NCBI GenBank assembly: GCA_024666565.1
Contig: CP088295.1
Span: 434,001 to 498,000 of the forward strand
Reading direction: 5' to 3'
From: Svornostia abyssi
Lineage (GTDB): Bacteria; Actinomycetota; Thermoleophilia; Solirubrobacterales; Solirubrobacteraceae
DNA: 64,000 nt
Position 1 is the stretch's first letter. Every line of letters begins with the position of its first letter. Positions 25,971-34,265 of this stretch are shown here, one piece after another. The notes under the pieces are model-generated. The model saw only the letters and a program-made list of their open reading frames with translations, made no database searches and was not told where the DNA came from. Both the position numbers and the translations under genes were made by a program.

Positions 25971-26027
25971 AACCGACAGAGGTGTCGGTTCCTCCTGCCG
26001 GTGATATAACCGACAGGTATGTCGGTT
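25971..26027. promoter_or_regulatory. Twin identical TetR operators in a divergent promoter
   Basis: AACCGACA-N4-TGTCGGTT occurs twice, at 25971-25990 and 26008-26027, both perfect 8+4+8 palindromes 37 bp apart. The first abuts the flavoprotein -10. The second covers the TetR start codon, and TATAAC at 26005-26010 lies 8 nt before ATG 26019. Confidence 0.85.
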
Positions 26028-26633
26028 GTCAATGACGAACCCCGGCGCCGCCTGTCCGGGGCTGCGCGGCGCGCGCTCATCGAGCAGGCCGCCCGCGACC
26101 TGTTCGCCGAGCGCGGGTATCAGGCCGTCTCGATGGGCGAAATCGCGGCGGTGGCGGGCGTGACGCGGTCCGTGCTGTACGACCACGCACCGAGCAAACG
26201 GGCGCTGTTCGAGGCGCTGTTCCGGGCCGAGCACGCGGAGCTGACCGAACGGCTGGCCGCCGAGCTGCTCGGTGATACGCCGATCCGCGAGCGGCTCACG
26301 AACGCGCTCGATGCGTTCGTCGCGTACGTCGACGAGCACCCCATCGCGGCGCGCGTGATCGCCGACGAGCCCTTCGGAGACGAGGAGCTCGAAGTGGTCC
26401 GCCAGGCCCTGCACGCCCAGACGAAGGAGGCGCTGGCGGGGTGGATCGCCGCCGACGCCGCCGGGCGCTTCGATCCGCAGGGCGTGCGCGAGGGGGTGGT
26501 CGTCGACGCGGTCTACGGCGGGCTGGTGGGCGTGGCGGCGAACCGGCGGCGGCTGCCGGAGACGCCGGCGGGCACGGTGGTCGACGCGACGGCTGAGCTG
26601 CTGTGGCACGGGCTGGCGCCCATCCTGGGCTGA
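26019..26633 (+). CDS. TetR family transcriptional regulator
   Basis: 204 residues. The helix-turn-helix region is YQAVSMGEIAAVAGVTRSVL followed by YDHAPSKRALFEALF. The ligand-binding domain is helical. The start codon ATG 26019 lies inside the second of two identical operators, so autoregulation at the level of transcription start is very likely, together with control of the divergent FAD oxidoreductase. No Shine-Dalgarno is possible at the normal distance if transcription starts at the -10 TATAAC; the mRNA is probably leaderless. Confidence 0.88.
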   Translation: MSVVNDEPRRRLSGAARRALIEQAARDLFAERGYQAVSMGEIAAVAGVTRSVLYDHAPSKRALFEALFRAEHAELTERLAAELLGDTPIRERLTNALDAFVAYVDEHPIAARVIADEPFGDEELEVVRQALHAQTKEALAGWIAADAAGRFDPQGVREGVVVDAVYGGLVGVAANRRRLPETPAGTVVDATAELLWHGLAPILG

Positions 26634-26641
26634 CTCCGACG

Positions 26642-26670
26642 ATGGCATAGTCATGGCATACTCATGCCAT
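26642..26670 (+). promoter_or_regulatory. Toxin-antitoxin autoregulatory operator
   Basis: Two direct copies of ATGGCATA(G/C)TC at 26642-26652 and 26653-26663, then the inverted half ATGCCAT at 26664-26670. This makes a perfect ATGGCAT-N4-ATGCCAT palindrome that ends in the antitoxin start codon. Confidence 0.7.
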
Positions 26671-26906
26671 GGCCCGAACCCGAGTCAGCACGACCGTCGA
26701 CGAAGACCTCCTCGCGTCCGCGCGCAGCCTCCGATCGGGGCTCCCGGACGCCGTGCTCCTCGACGAGGCATTGACCGCCCTGGTTGCCCGCTACCGCGCA
26801 GCGGAGATCGACGCCGCGTATGCCGCGTACGACACCCAGCCGCTCGACGCCCCCGACGCGTGGGGGGGACCTCGCCGCGTTCCGCCGGGCCGCGGGCGCG
26901 TCGTGA
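26669..26906 (+). pseudogene. MazE-like antitoxin, frameshifted at a G7 run
   Basis: [20 protein letters not shown] is a short DNA-binding N-terminus as in ribbon-helix-helix antitoxins. At 26862-26868 seven Gs shift the frame, and with the sequence as given the reading continues straight into the toxin as a 187-residue fusion. With six Gs the protein ends [13 protein letters not shown] at the TGA 26904-26906, giving about 78 residues. That acidic/aromatic tail is the usual toxin-binding end of this antitoxin group. I judge the fusion to be an artefact of one extra G. Confidence 0.75.
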
Positions 26907-27232
26907 CGTCCTTACCCATGCGCGCGGAGGTCTGGTGGAGTGAGCTGCCGAACGCGGGCCGCCGCCCAGTCGTGGTGCTCTCGCGCGATGCGGCGATCCC
27001 GCGGCTTCGCCGAGCACTCGTGGCCCCGTGCACCACCACGATCCGCGGGCTACCCAGCGAAGTCGTGCTCGACCCGGCAACCGACCCCGTTCCGCGGGAG
27101 TGCGCGGTGAACCTCGACTCCGTGGAGAGCGTCGCGGTCGGCGTCCTCGTCGAGCGGATCGGTCGCCTCGGCCACGAGCGGATGGCTGAGGTCTGCGCCG
27201 CGCTCAGCGTCGCGGTGGACTGCGACGCCTGA
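26903..27232 (+). CDS. mazF: MazF/PemK-type mRNA interferase toxin
   Basis: 109 residues from GTG 26903 (overlapping the restored antitoxin stop as GTGA), or 104 from ATG 26918, which gives the classical [10 protein letters not shown] start. The fold markers are [29 protein letters not shown] and [11 protein letters not shown]; the RGLPSEV loop carries the conserved Arg/Thr/Ser region of MazF endoribonucleases, which cleave mRNA at short motifs. Toxicity is neutralised by the upstream antitoxin. Length is normal for the family. It is convergent with the GHMP kinase gene. Confidence 0.85.
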   Translation: MTSLPMRAEVWWSELPNAGRRPVVVLSRDAAIPRLRRALVAPCTTTIRGLPSEVVLDPATDPVPRECAVNLDSVESVAVGVLVERIGRLGHERMAEVCAALSVAVDCDA

Positions 27233-27235
27233 AGC

Positions 27236-28171
27236 TCAGCCCGACGCCGGCGGGGTGACCACCGGCTCGATGACGCGACACCCGTCGCCCTCGAGCGCGC
27301 TGCGAATCGCAGCCATCATCTCCGGGCCCGTATGCGTGCCGACGATCGCGCCACCCGAGCCCGTGTAGTTCGCCGTCGCGCCGCACCCGCGCGCGAGCTC
27401 TACCATCCGCCAGTGCTCGGGCTTGAGGTCGAGCACGCCCGACCGGATGTTCGCGGTGCGATCGATGAGCCCGCCGAAGCGTTCGAGGTCGCCTTCGAGC
27501 AGCGCCGCTCGCGCGGCGAGCGCGAGCTCACGCAGCTCCGCCATCGCGATGTGCACGCGCAGCTCGCCGCGGTCGAAGCGGGCACGCAGGTCTTGGTGGA
27601 CGATCTGCGACGGCTCGGCCGCGTCCGGGCGCCACGCGACGTAGAGCGGTGGCAGCAGCGCGGGGTCCAGCGGCTCATACGCGCCCTGGCCGACGGGCCG
27701 CTGCTCGCCGCGGGCGAAGTCCATGAGCACGAGGGTGTCGTACACCTGCGCGACGCGGTCCTGGAGGCCGGCCATGATGCCGAGCTCCTCGACCTCGACG
27801 GCGAGCGCCAGGCTCGGCAGCTCCTGCCGGGGGATGGGTACTTCGAACAGCCCGCTGAGGGCGCGCAGGACCGCGACGACGATCGCGCTGGAGCCGGCGA
27901 GCCCGACCCGTTCGGGGATCGTGCTGCTCACGGTGATCGCAACCGGGCGGTCCGTGTCGGTGTGGCCGCGCAGGATGGCGAACCGCCGGAAGCGGCGCAC
28001 GGTCGCCTCGACGAGCTCGATGTCTGGGAGATCGTCCTTCGGGGCGTCGCGGGCGGTCGCCTCGGCGGAGAAGTCGCGCAGCACGGTGGCGAGCGTCGCC
28101 CCGTGGTAGCCGTCCGACGGGTTGCCGACCAACGCCGCGCGGGCGTGGGCGGTGGCGTGGACCTCAGCCAT
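27236..28171 (-). CDS. GHMP-family sugar/small-molecule kinase
   Basis: 311 residues from ATG 28171. The phosphate-binding P-loop PERVGLAGSSAIVVAVLRAL lies near residue 90, the N-terminal substrate segment HARAALVGNPSDGYHGATLA is at about 8, and the C-terminal motif TGSGGAIVGTHTG is near 280. GHMP kinases phosphorylate galactose, glucuronate, mevalonate, homoserine and similar compounds. Its ATG overlaps the stop of the GalU-like nucleotidyltransferase by 8 bp, so a sugar-1-phosphate kinase (such as glucuronokinase) feeding UDP-sugar synthesis is the most natural reading, but this is inference from context. Confidence 0.82.
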   Translation of the reverse strand: MAEVHATAHARAALVGNPSDGYHGATLATVLRDFSAEATARDAPKDDLPDIELVEATVRRFRRFAILRGHTDTDRPVAITVSSTIPERVGLAGSSAIVVAVLRALSGLFEVPIPRQELPSLALAVEVEELGIMAGLQDRVAQVYDTLVLMDFARGEQRPVGQGAYEPLDPALLPPLYVAWRPDAAEPSQIVHQDLRARFDRGELRVHIAMAELRELALAARAALLEGDLERFGGLIDRTANIRSGVLDLKPEHWRMVELARGCGATANYTGSGGAIVGTHTGPEMMAAIRSALEGDGCRVIEPVVTPPASG

Positions 28172-28979
28172 CAGCCAGCTGCTCGCGAATGACCGGGCCG
28201 AGCTCGGGATCGATGAGCGCGTAGCGCAGGAAGGCGGCGGTGTAGCTCTCCATGCTGCCGACATCGTGCCGCGCTTCGCCTTCGCGCAGCGGCACGCCGA
28301 CCGCGCGGGCGCCCTCGTCGATGAGCAGCTGGAGCGCGTCGGTGAGCTGCAGCTCGCCGCCGACGCCGGGCTGCACGCGGGAGAGCGCGTCGAAGATGGA
28401 GAACGGCAGCACGTAGCGCGAGGCGATCGCGAGGTCGCTCGGGGCGTCCGCGGGGCTCGGCTTCTCGACGAGGCCACGCAGCGGGATCGCGCCATTGCCG
28501 GAGAGCACCCGGCCCTCGGGGGCGGCGACGCCGTACCGGGAGATCTCGTCACCCTCGACGTGCTCGAGCGCGATGACGACGTCGGCGTGCTTGTCGTCCG
28601 CCGCGGCGATGAGCCGGCGCATGACCTGGGGGCCGTTCTCGACCAGCGTGTCTCCGAGCGCGACGGCGAACGGGACGTCATCCGGGAGCGCGGCGCGCGC
28701 GCACGCGATCGCGTCGCCGAGCCCGCGCGGCTCGGCCTGGCGGACGGCCATGACGTCGCACGGCAGGTCCTCGAGCCCGTCGAGGTGGTCGACGATCGCC
28801 TGCTTGCCGCGGCGCGTGACGAGCACGACGCGCTCGATCCCCGCGTCGGCGAGCTCGCGCACCACGTGCTCGATCACCGGCGCGCGGGCGACCGGCAGCA
28901 GCTCCTTGGGGAGCGCACGGGTCAGCGGCCGCAGCCGCGTTCCGAGCCCGGCGACGGGGACGACGGCGTCAGCGATCAC
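28164..28979 (-). CDS. galU: UTP-glucose-1-phosphate uridylyltransferase (GalU type)
   Basis: 271 residues beginning GTG at 28979. The nucleotide-binding signature is VVPVAGLGTRLRPLTRALPK (residues 6-25), with the substrate loop KELLPVARAPVIEHVV and later GVAAPEGRVLSGNG and GLVEKPSPADAPSD. GalU joins glucose-1-phosphate and UTP to UDP-glucose, the precursor of glycans and trehalose. Length and motifs are standard. It overlaps both neighbours (GTGA with PAC2, 8 bp with the GHMP kinase), forming a tightly coupled three-gene operon. Confidence 0.92.
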   Translation of the reverse strand: MIADAVVPVAGLGTRLRPLTRALPKELLPVARAPVIEHVVRELADAGIERVVLVTRRGKQAIVDHLDGLEDLPCDVMAVRQAEPRGLGDAIACARAALPDDVPFAVALGDTLVENGPQVMRRLIAAADDKHADVVIALEHVEGDEISRYGVAAPEGRVLSGNGAIPLRGLVEKPSPADAPSDLAIASRYVLPFSIFDALSRVQPGVGGELQLTDALQLLIDEGARAVGVPLREGEARHDVGSMESYTAAFLRYALIDPELGPVIREQLADG

Positions 28980-29845
28980 AGATCGGGGCCGCGCTGGCGC
29001 AGGAAGCGCTGGAACTCGCGGGCGAGGACGTCGCCCGACGGCAGGTCGAGATCGGCCTCTTCCTCGTCCTCGATCGCGGCCTGCTCGAGGCGCTCGACGA
29101 ACGCCTGGACCTCCGGATCGGACTGGACGGCGAGGGACACCTGGCGATCGTAGTCGGACGCGGCGTCTTCAAGCTCTCCGGCGTCGATCGTCACGCCGAC
29201 GAGGGTCTCGAGCTTGCGGACGAGCGCGAGCGCGGCCTTCGGGTTCGGCGCCGCGGCGACGTAGTGCGGCACGCTGGCCCACAGGCTCGCGCAGGGCACA
29301 CCCGCCTCGGCGACCGCGCCGTGCACGACGCCGGTGATCCCCGTGGGGCCCTCGTAGTTCGTGGGCGCGAGGCCGAGCCGCTGGACGAGCGATTCGTCGC
29401 TGGCCATCCCGACGATCGGCACCGCGTGGCTGTGCGGGACGTCGGCGAGCAGCGCGCCCATCGTGACGACGAGCTGGACGCCGAGCACGTCGCACAGCTC
29501 GCAGACGAGCTCGGTGAACGTGCGCCACCGCATGGAGGGCTCGGGGCCCTGCAGGAAGATGAGGTCGCGGGGCGCGCGCGGCACGCGGGCGGCGAGCAGC
29601 TCGATCTCGGGCCATTCGATCTCGCGGTGGCGGCCCTCGACGAGCTTGACCTTCGGGCGCGTGGCCTGGAAGTCGTAGAACTCCTCGGGGTCGATCGTGA
29701 GGAAGCGCTCGGCGCCGAGGGCGGTGGCGACGTACCCGAGGGCGGCAGAGGCGGCATCGCCGGCGTCGTTCCAGCCGCGGAACGCGCAGACGAGCGCTGG
29801 AGCACGGAGACCGTCGGGCCGGCTCTCCCATCGCAGCGGAGGCAT
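28976..29845 (-). CDS. PAC2 family (proteasome-assembly-chaperone-like) protein
   Basis: 289 residues from ATG 29845. Features of the family are CAFRGWNDAGDAASAALGYV (about 20-39), the DLIFLQGPEPSMRW loop, VVTMGALLADVPHSH and the PTGITGVVHGA helix. A C-terminal acidic, helical tail follows (DEEEADLDLPSGDVLAREFQ). Archaeal and actinobacterial PAC2 proteins are ATP-grasp-associated or proteasome-linked proteins without an established activity. It heads the PAC2-GalU-GHMP operon. The TATCGT box 7 nt before the ATG suggests leaderless initiation. Confidence 0.85.
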   Translation of the reverse strand: MPPLRWESRPDGLRAPALVCAFRGWNDAGDAASAALGYVATALGAERFLTIDPEEFYDFQATRPKVKLVEGRHREIEWPEIELLAARVPRAPRDLIFLQGPEPSMRWRTFTELVCELCDVLGVQLVVTMGALLADVPHSHAVPIVGMASDESLVQRLGLAPTNYEGPTGITGVVHGAVAEAGVPCASLWASVPHYVAAAPNPKAALALVRKLETLVGVTIDAGELEDAASDYDRQVSLAVQSDPEVQAFVERLEQAAIEDEEEADLDLPSGDVLAREFQRFLRQRGPDL

Positions 29846-29852
29846 CAGGGTC

Positions 29853-29862
29853 ACGATAGAAG
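29853..29862. promoter_or_regulatory. Overlapping divergent -10 boxes (TATCGT / TAGAAG)
   Basis: Minus-strand TATCGT (29858 to 29853) ends 7 nt before the PAC2 ATG. Plus-strand TAGAAG (29857-29862) ends 8 nt before GTG 29871. The two boxes share two bases. Confidence 0.45.
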
Positions 29863-29870
29863 ATGTCATC

Positions 29871-30770
29871 GTGCCCGCTGTGAATGTTCCCGCCGAGGCC
29901 CCGCCCACCGTCGCCGAGCTGCGGGCCGGACAGGAGGTCGCCGGGGTCTTCGCCTGCTCGCGCAAGGACCGGCTGACGACGAAGACGGGATCGCCGTATC
30001 TCGCCGTCGAGCTGCGCGACCGGACCGGCACCGTCGCCGCGCGCGCGTTCCGCGACGCCGACGTGCTGGCCGGCCGGTTCGAGCGCGGCGACCTCGTGCA
30101 GGTGACCGGCCGGGTGGAGCGGTTCCGCGACGAGCTGCAGCTCGAACTGCGCACGATTGCGCGCGTGGAACCGGGGACTGTGGACCCGGCGGCGTTCCTG
30201 CCCACCGCGTACCGGGACCTGGAGGAGCTCGACGGGTTCCTCGAGCACCTCGCCTCCGAGGTCTTCCACCCGGGCGACCAGGCGCTGCTCGCGCTGCTGC
30301 TCGGCGACGCGGAACTGCGGGCGGAGTGGCGCCGCGCGCCGTGTACGCGCAACGGCCACCACGCATACCTCGGCGGGCTGCTGGAGCACACGGTGGCGGT
30401 GGGGACGCTGGCGCTGGAGGTCCGCCAGCTGCACGTGCGACTCGACAGCGACCTGCTCATCACGAGCGCGCTGGTGCACGACCTCGGCAAGACGCGGGAG
30501 TTCACGTACGGCGCGGAGATCGGGCTGACCGAGGAGGGCCGGATGCTCGGCCACATCGAGCTGGGGCTGCGGATGCTGCGCGAGGCGGCGGCGCGCGTGC
30601 CGGCGCTCGACGCGGCGCGCGAGACGGCGATCGCGCACTGCGTGCTGACGCACCACGGACCCGACCCGGCGCCGGGGCGGCGGTTCGCTTCCGCGGAAGC
30701 GCTCGCGCTCGCGCGGATCAACTCGCTCGATGCGACGGTGAAGGGCGCGCTGGAGCACGGGCTGGCGTAG
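29871..30770 (+). CDS. OB-fold plus HD-domain 3'-5' exoribonuclease-like protein (YhaM type)
   Basis: About 299 residues from GTG 29871 (a second in-frame GTG is 9 nt on). An OB-fold with FACSRKDRLTTKTGSPYLAV and VQVTGRVERFRDELQL occupies about 25-100. The HD phosphohydrolase domain has HHAYLGGLLEHT, ALVHDLGKTREF and the late THHGPDP. The metal-binding H...HD...D pattern is complete. YhaM-like enzymes degrade RNA or DNA 3'-ends and short nucleotides. The architecture and length match YhaM. It is divergent from the PAC2 operon. Confidence 0.85.
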   Translation: MPAVNVPAEAPPTVAELRAGQEVAGVFACSRKDRLTTKTGSPYLAVELRDRTGTVAARAFRDADVLAGRFERGDLVQVTGRVERFRDELQLELRTIARVEPGTVDPAAFLPTAYRDLEELDGFLEHLASEVFHPGDQALLALLLGDAELRAEWRRAPCTRNGHHAYLGGLLEHTVAVGTLALEVRQLHVRLDSDLLITSALVHDLGKTREFTYGAEIGLTEEGRMLGHIELGLRMLREAAARVPALDAARETAIAHCVLTHHGPDPAPGRRFASAEALALARINSLDATVKGALEHGLA

Positions 30771-30782
30771 GCTGCCCGGCCA

Positions 30783-32234
30783 GTGTTCAGCGACGACGAA
30801 CTGCTCAGCCACCTTCGGGGTGTTCGCGCGCTTTCGGCCACGCCGTTTGACGAAGTGGTCGCCTCAGCGCGCGAGCTCGTCACCGAGTGGCGCGAGGACG
30901 AAGGGGCCGGATGGCGCGAACCGTGGGTGCGGGCGCGCGAGGGCGTCCCCGAGGAGCCCCACGATTCCGTCAAGCCCGAGGACGAGCCCGCCCTGACCCA
31001 CCGCGTCGGCTTCGACCAGCTCGGCCGCCCGGTGTTCTCCGAGACCCGGATTGCGGATGCCCGCTACCCGATCTGCGTCTGGCGGCACGAGGCGTCACAT
31101 GTCGACCGGCTGCACGACGGGAGCGTGACACGTCTGCTGCTGGTCGACGGGCGCATCGTCGGCGCCGTTTCGGTCTCCGGCGCGAATGCTTCGGTCGAGC
31201 GCTGGACGCTGCGGCATGGCGTGCCGCTCGATGGCGCCGAGGTGTCGATCACCCGGCGCCAGCACGAGTTGCACCGGTACGACGTCGTGCTCGGCAACGA
31301 CGGCGAGCTCGTGTGCATCGACGTGGGCTACGAGCGTGCGCGGCGCGATCCGGACGACGAACTGGCGCTCGTCCACGGCCTCGCCCGCGCACGCAACCTC
31401 AAGATCGAATGGTCCATGACCCCGACGACGTGGGCGGAGATGTACGCGCGCCACACGGGTGACACCGAGGGACCTGGCTCCGAGCTTCCCATGCTTGATC
31501 ACCATCCTCACGATCGTGCCGGCGTGCGAGCTGCGATGGTCGAGGTGGGTCTCGACGCGCATGCCGACCGGCTCGTCCGCGACGCGATCGTGGACGCGCT
31601 GCGCCTCGACGCCGACGACACCGCACGGTCGCGGCTCGGCGGCCCCGGCCTGCTCCCCGCAGCGGCGTCCTGGCCACGCGACGCCGCGGGGCGACCACTC
31701 ACATTCGTGGCCGGCATCGACCTCTCCGAACTGCCGGCGCCCGGCCCCCTGCCCGAGCGCGGGTGGCTGCTCTTCTTCGCCGACCTCGCGACCGAGGACG
31801 GCGAGGGGCTCATCGAGGAGTCGGGCGTGGGCACCGGCGACCCCGCGCGCCTGCTGTGGGCCGACGATCCTGTCGATGCCACGCCGCCCGACGATCTCGA
31901 GGTACGGCTGCGCGAGCGCCGCGTTCGACCCGTCCCGGCGGTCGCGTTGCCCGACGACTGCGAGGCGGCGGAGCGACTCGGTCTCACCGACGACGAGGGC
32001 ATAGCCTACGGCGCCGTGACCGACACGCTCCTCACGCACGGGATGCTCGGTCCATGGAGCGGGACGCAGGGGCACCCGCCCGAGCCCGGTTCCGTGCTGT
32101 TGCTCCACCTCGAGCCCGACGACGACACGGGGTTCGACGTCTTGGACGCCGGCACGCTCCAGTTCCGCATCCCAGCCGATGCGCTTGCGCGCCGCGACTG
32201 GGACGAGGCCTTCGCGGTGCCCGAGTCCGCCTGA
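30783..32234 (+). CDS. DUF1963-domain protein with an uncharacterised N-terminal half
   Basis: 483 residues, GTG start 12 bp after the HD gene, so probably in its transcript. The C-terminal half carries SRLGGPGLLPAAASWPRD, FVAGIDLSELPAPGPLPERG, LLFFADLA and the end FRIPADALARRDW, the DUF1963/YwqG hallmarks of a protein family common in actinobacteria, whose role is unknown. The first about 240 residues have no DUF I recognise and contain RLLLVDGRIVGAVSVSGAN and VCIDVGYERARRDPD. It is acidic and soluble. The REP-like hairpin begins 3 nt after the stop. Confidence 0.75.
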   Translation: MFSDDELLSHLRGVRALSATPFDEVVASARELVTEWREDEGAGWREPWVRAREGVPEEPHDSVKPEDEPALTHRVGFDQLGRPVFSETRIADARYPICVWRHEASHVDRLHDGSVTRLLLVDGRIVGAVSVSGANASVERWTLRHGVPLDGAEVSITRRQHELHRYDVVLGNDGELVCIDVGYERARRDPDDELALVHGLARARNLKIEWSMTPTTWAEMYARHTGDTEGPGSELPMLDHHPHDRAGVRAAMVEVGLDAHADRLVRDAIVDALRLDADDTARSRLGGPGLLPAAASWPRDAAGRPLTFVAGIDLSELPAPGPLPERGWLLFFADLATEDGEGLIEESGVGTGDPARLLWADDPVDATPPDDLEVRLRERRVRPVPAVALPDDCEAAERLGLTDDEGIAYGAVTDTLLTHGMLGPWSGTQGHPPEPGSVLLLHLEPDDDTGFDVLDAGTLQFRIPADALARRDWDEAFAVPESA

Positions 32235-32237
32235 CCG

Positions 32238-32285
32238 CCGAGCGTCGTGCGTGTGTCGCCCCAGCGACACCATCACGACGTTCGG
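32238..32285. repeat. REP-like hairpin repeat, copy A
   Basis: 48 nt. The outer arms are CCGAGCGTCG and CGACGTTCGG (one G-T style mismatch), the inner arms GTGTCGC and GCGACAC are perfect around CCCA. It begins 3 nt after the DUF1963 stop and ends 3 nt before the stop of the convergent M48 gene, so it is placed as a bidirectional terminator. It shares the form CCGA(A/G)CGTCG...CATCACGACGTTCGG with copy B at 51805. Confidence 0.8.
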
Positions 32286-32287
32286 CC

Positions 32288-33269
32288 TCAGCCCGCGTCC
32301 CGCCGCAGCCAGTCCGCCAGCTTCTCCCCCGTCGACTGCGCCGTGTCCGCCGCATCGGCCATGAGCCCGCGGAACCGCTCGACGTAGTGCTCCGTGGCCG
32401 CCGCGGCCTCCTCGCGCGCCGGCGGTTCCTCGCCGCGGCGCAGGTACTCGCCGCCGATGATCCGGTCGTAGTCGCCGCTCTGCACCCACGTGTACACCTC
32501 GTGCGCGCGCTTGACCGGCGGGCCGTGCGTGCGGCCGAGCTCGGTCATGAGCTTGCGGATGCGGTCGAACCCGTCGCCGCCCTCGCGGTACTCCTGGGCC
32601 TGGCGCAGGAACGCGTCGAGGTTCAGCCGCGAGGACGGCAGCCCCGCGCTGAGCGCCATGAGCGTGCGGCTCGTCAGCAGCGGGTCGCGAGTGACGATCG
32701 TGGCGCAGCGATCACTCGACAGCTCAGCCGCGCGGTACCACTCCAGCAGCGCGTAGGTGATCCCGCGCAGCGGCAGCCCCGCGAGGAACGGCAGCGACAG
32801 CGTGCCGACCTGCAGCAGAATCGCGAGCGTCGTCTGGTACATGACGTGCTCGGAGAGGATGTGGCCCGCCTCGTGGGCGAGGACCATCTCGAGCTCGTCG
32901 TCGTCGAGCGTCTGCATCGCGCCGCTGCTGACGATGACCATCGGCCGCTTCGCCCCCCACCGCCGCGGCGTTGGGCAGCGGCGACAGGCCAACGTAGAGG
33001 TCCGGCTGGAACGGGAGATCGAGCACGGTCACCACGCGGATCCAGCGCGTGTACAGCTCCGGCAGCTGGTCGGGGCCGACCTTCAGCGACCCCGCGAGGG
33101 TGTTCTGGCGCATCGCGCGCTCGTAGCCGAACTCGATGAGCCGGCGGACGACGGTGTCGAGCATCGGGATCGACGACAGCGCCGCGGTGGCGGCCCGGTC
33201 GGCCGGGTGCTCGTAGGCCTTCGACGAGATGCCCGGCAGGCGGTACCCGTCGGCGGGGAGGTCTTCCAT
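32288..33269 (-). pseudogene. M48 family zinc metallopeptidase, frameshifted
   Basis: The N-terminus from ATG 33269 (MEDLPADGYRLPGISSKAYE) runs to PLPNAAAVG. Then a run of six Cs (plus strand) near 32950-32956 shifts the frame. Removing one base restores AKRPMVIVSSGAMQTLDDDE and the zinc motif VLAHEAGHILSEH, then a C-terminal ELSSDR-type Glu ligand (AAELSSDRCATIV). The complete protein is about 326 residues. Membrane-embedded M48 proteases normally have helices; only a modest hydrophobic stretch is seen. Probably an HtpX/Ste24-like quality-control protease. A TAGCCT box lies 7 nt before the ATG. Confidence 0.78.
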
Positions 33270-33279
33270 GCCTCGAAGG

Positions 33280-34188
33280 CTACGGAACTGATCGAAGCAC
33301 CCTCAGCATCTCGTCCGCCATCGCCCGCTCACCGGCCGCGCTGGGGTGCACGATCGCCGCTGACCGCGAGGGCAGCGCCGGCTCCACCCACCGTCGGCTC
33401 GCCAGCCGCTGGCACGAGTCATGACCGAGGCTCGCGGGTTCGATGTCGGCGTACTCGGCACCGAACGCGACCGTCGTCTCACGGATCGCCTGGTTGAGGT
33501 AGCGCTGGATGCCCTCCAGCCACGGCGCGTCACCCGAGGCGACCGGGAGTTGCGGCCAGCAGCGGCGCGGGTCGGGCGGGAGGATGCGCGGGTAGCCGAT
33601 CGTCACGATGCGCGCCTGCGGCGAGCGGGCCCGGATGCCCTCGAGGACGCCGCGCAGCAGCACGCGCAGCTCATCGATCCGGCCGCGCACCCGGTCGACC
33701 CCGCCGCGCGTGAACCCGTGGCGGCAGAACGTGCCCGTCGGCCACGGGGCGATGCACTTGCCGATGATCTCGGCGAACCCGATGTCGTTCCCGCCGATCC
33801 CGAGCGTGACGAGTGCGGTGTCCGGGCGCAGCGCGTTGAACTGCGGTCCGTTCTGCACGATGTCGAACTTCGAGCCTGCTGCGGCGCCGCCGAAAATCCC
33901 GAGGACCGTCTGCGGGTTCGTCATGTCGACGGTCTTCGCACCGCCGCACGTCTCGTCGGTGAACGACGGGAAGCCGAGCTCACGCTGCACGAGCTTGGGG
34001 TAGTTGCGCGAGGCCTGCGCGCACAACGGCGTCACCGCCGGGTTGCTCGCCAGCGGGAACAGGCCCGAGCCTGCGCTGTAGCTGTCGCCGAGTGCGACGT
34101 AGCCACCGCCGGCCGGCGCGGCCTGCGCCGGCGCCGCAACGACGACCACGCAGGAGGCGACCACCGCCGCCATCCAGGATGCACGCAT
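33280..34188 (-). CDS. Secreted SGNH/GDSL hydrolase (lipase/esterase)
   Basis: 302 residues. The signal peptide (MAAVVASCVVVVAAPAQA) is followed directly by block I as YVALGDSYSAGSGL, the Gly block CGG, block III as TLGIGGNDIGFAE and the catalytic-base block HPSAAGERAMADEML near the C-terminus. Ser, Gly, Asn, His are all in place. Six cysteines form likely disulfides. It resembles the Streptomyces-type secreted GDSL esterase/lipase family (SCO7513-like) acting on lipids or acyl esters outside the cell. GGAGAGGAGAGG before the ATG is a good ribosome site. Confidence 0.9.
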   Translation of the reverse strand: MRASWMAAVVASCVVVVAAPAQAAPAGGGYVALGDSYSAGSGLFPLASNPAVTPLCAQASRNYPKLVQRELGFPSFTDETCGGAKTVDMTNPQTVLGIFGGAAAGSKFDIVQNGPQFNALRPDTALVTLGIGGNDIGFAEIIGKCIAPWPTGTFCRHGFTRGGVDRVRGRIDELRVLLRGVLEGIRARSPQARIVTIGYPRILPPDPRRCWPQLPVASGDAPWLEGIQRYLNQAIRETTVAFGAEYADIEPASLGHDSCQRLASRRWVEPALPSRSAAIVHPSAAGERAMADEMLRVLRSVP

Positions 34189-34265
34189 CAGACCTCTCCT
34201 CTCCCCGCCGGCGGGACGGCCGACCGGGACACGCTACCGCGGACCGAGCGGGAAATACAACTCGG

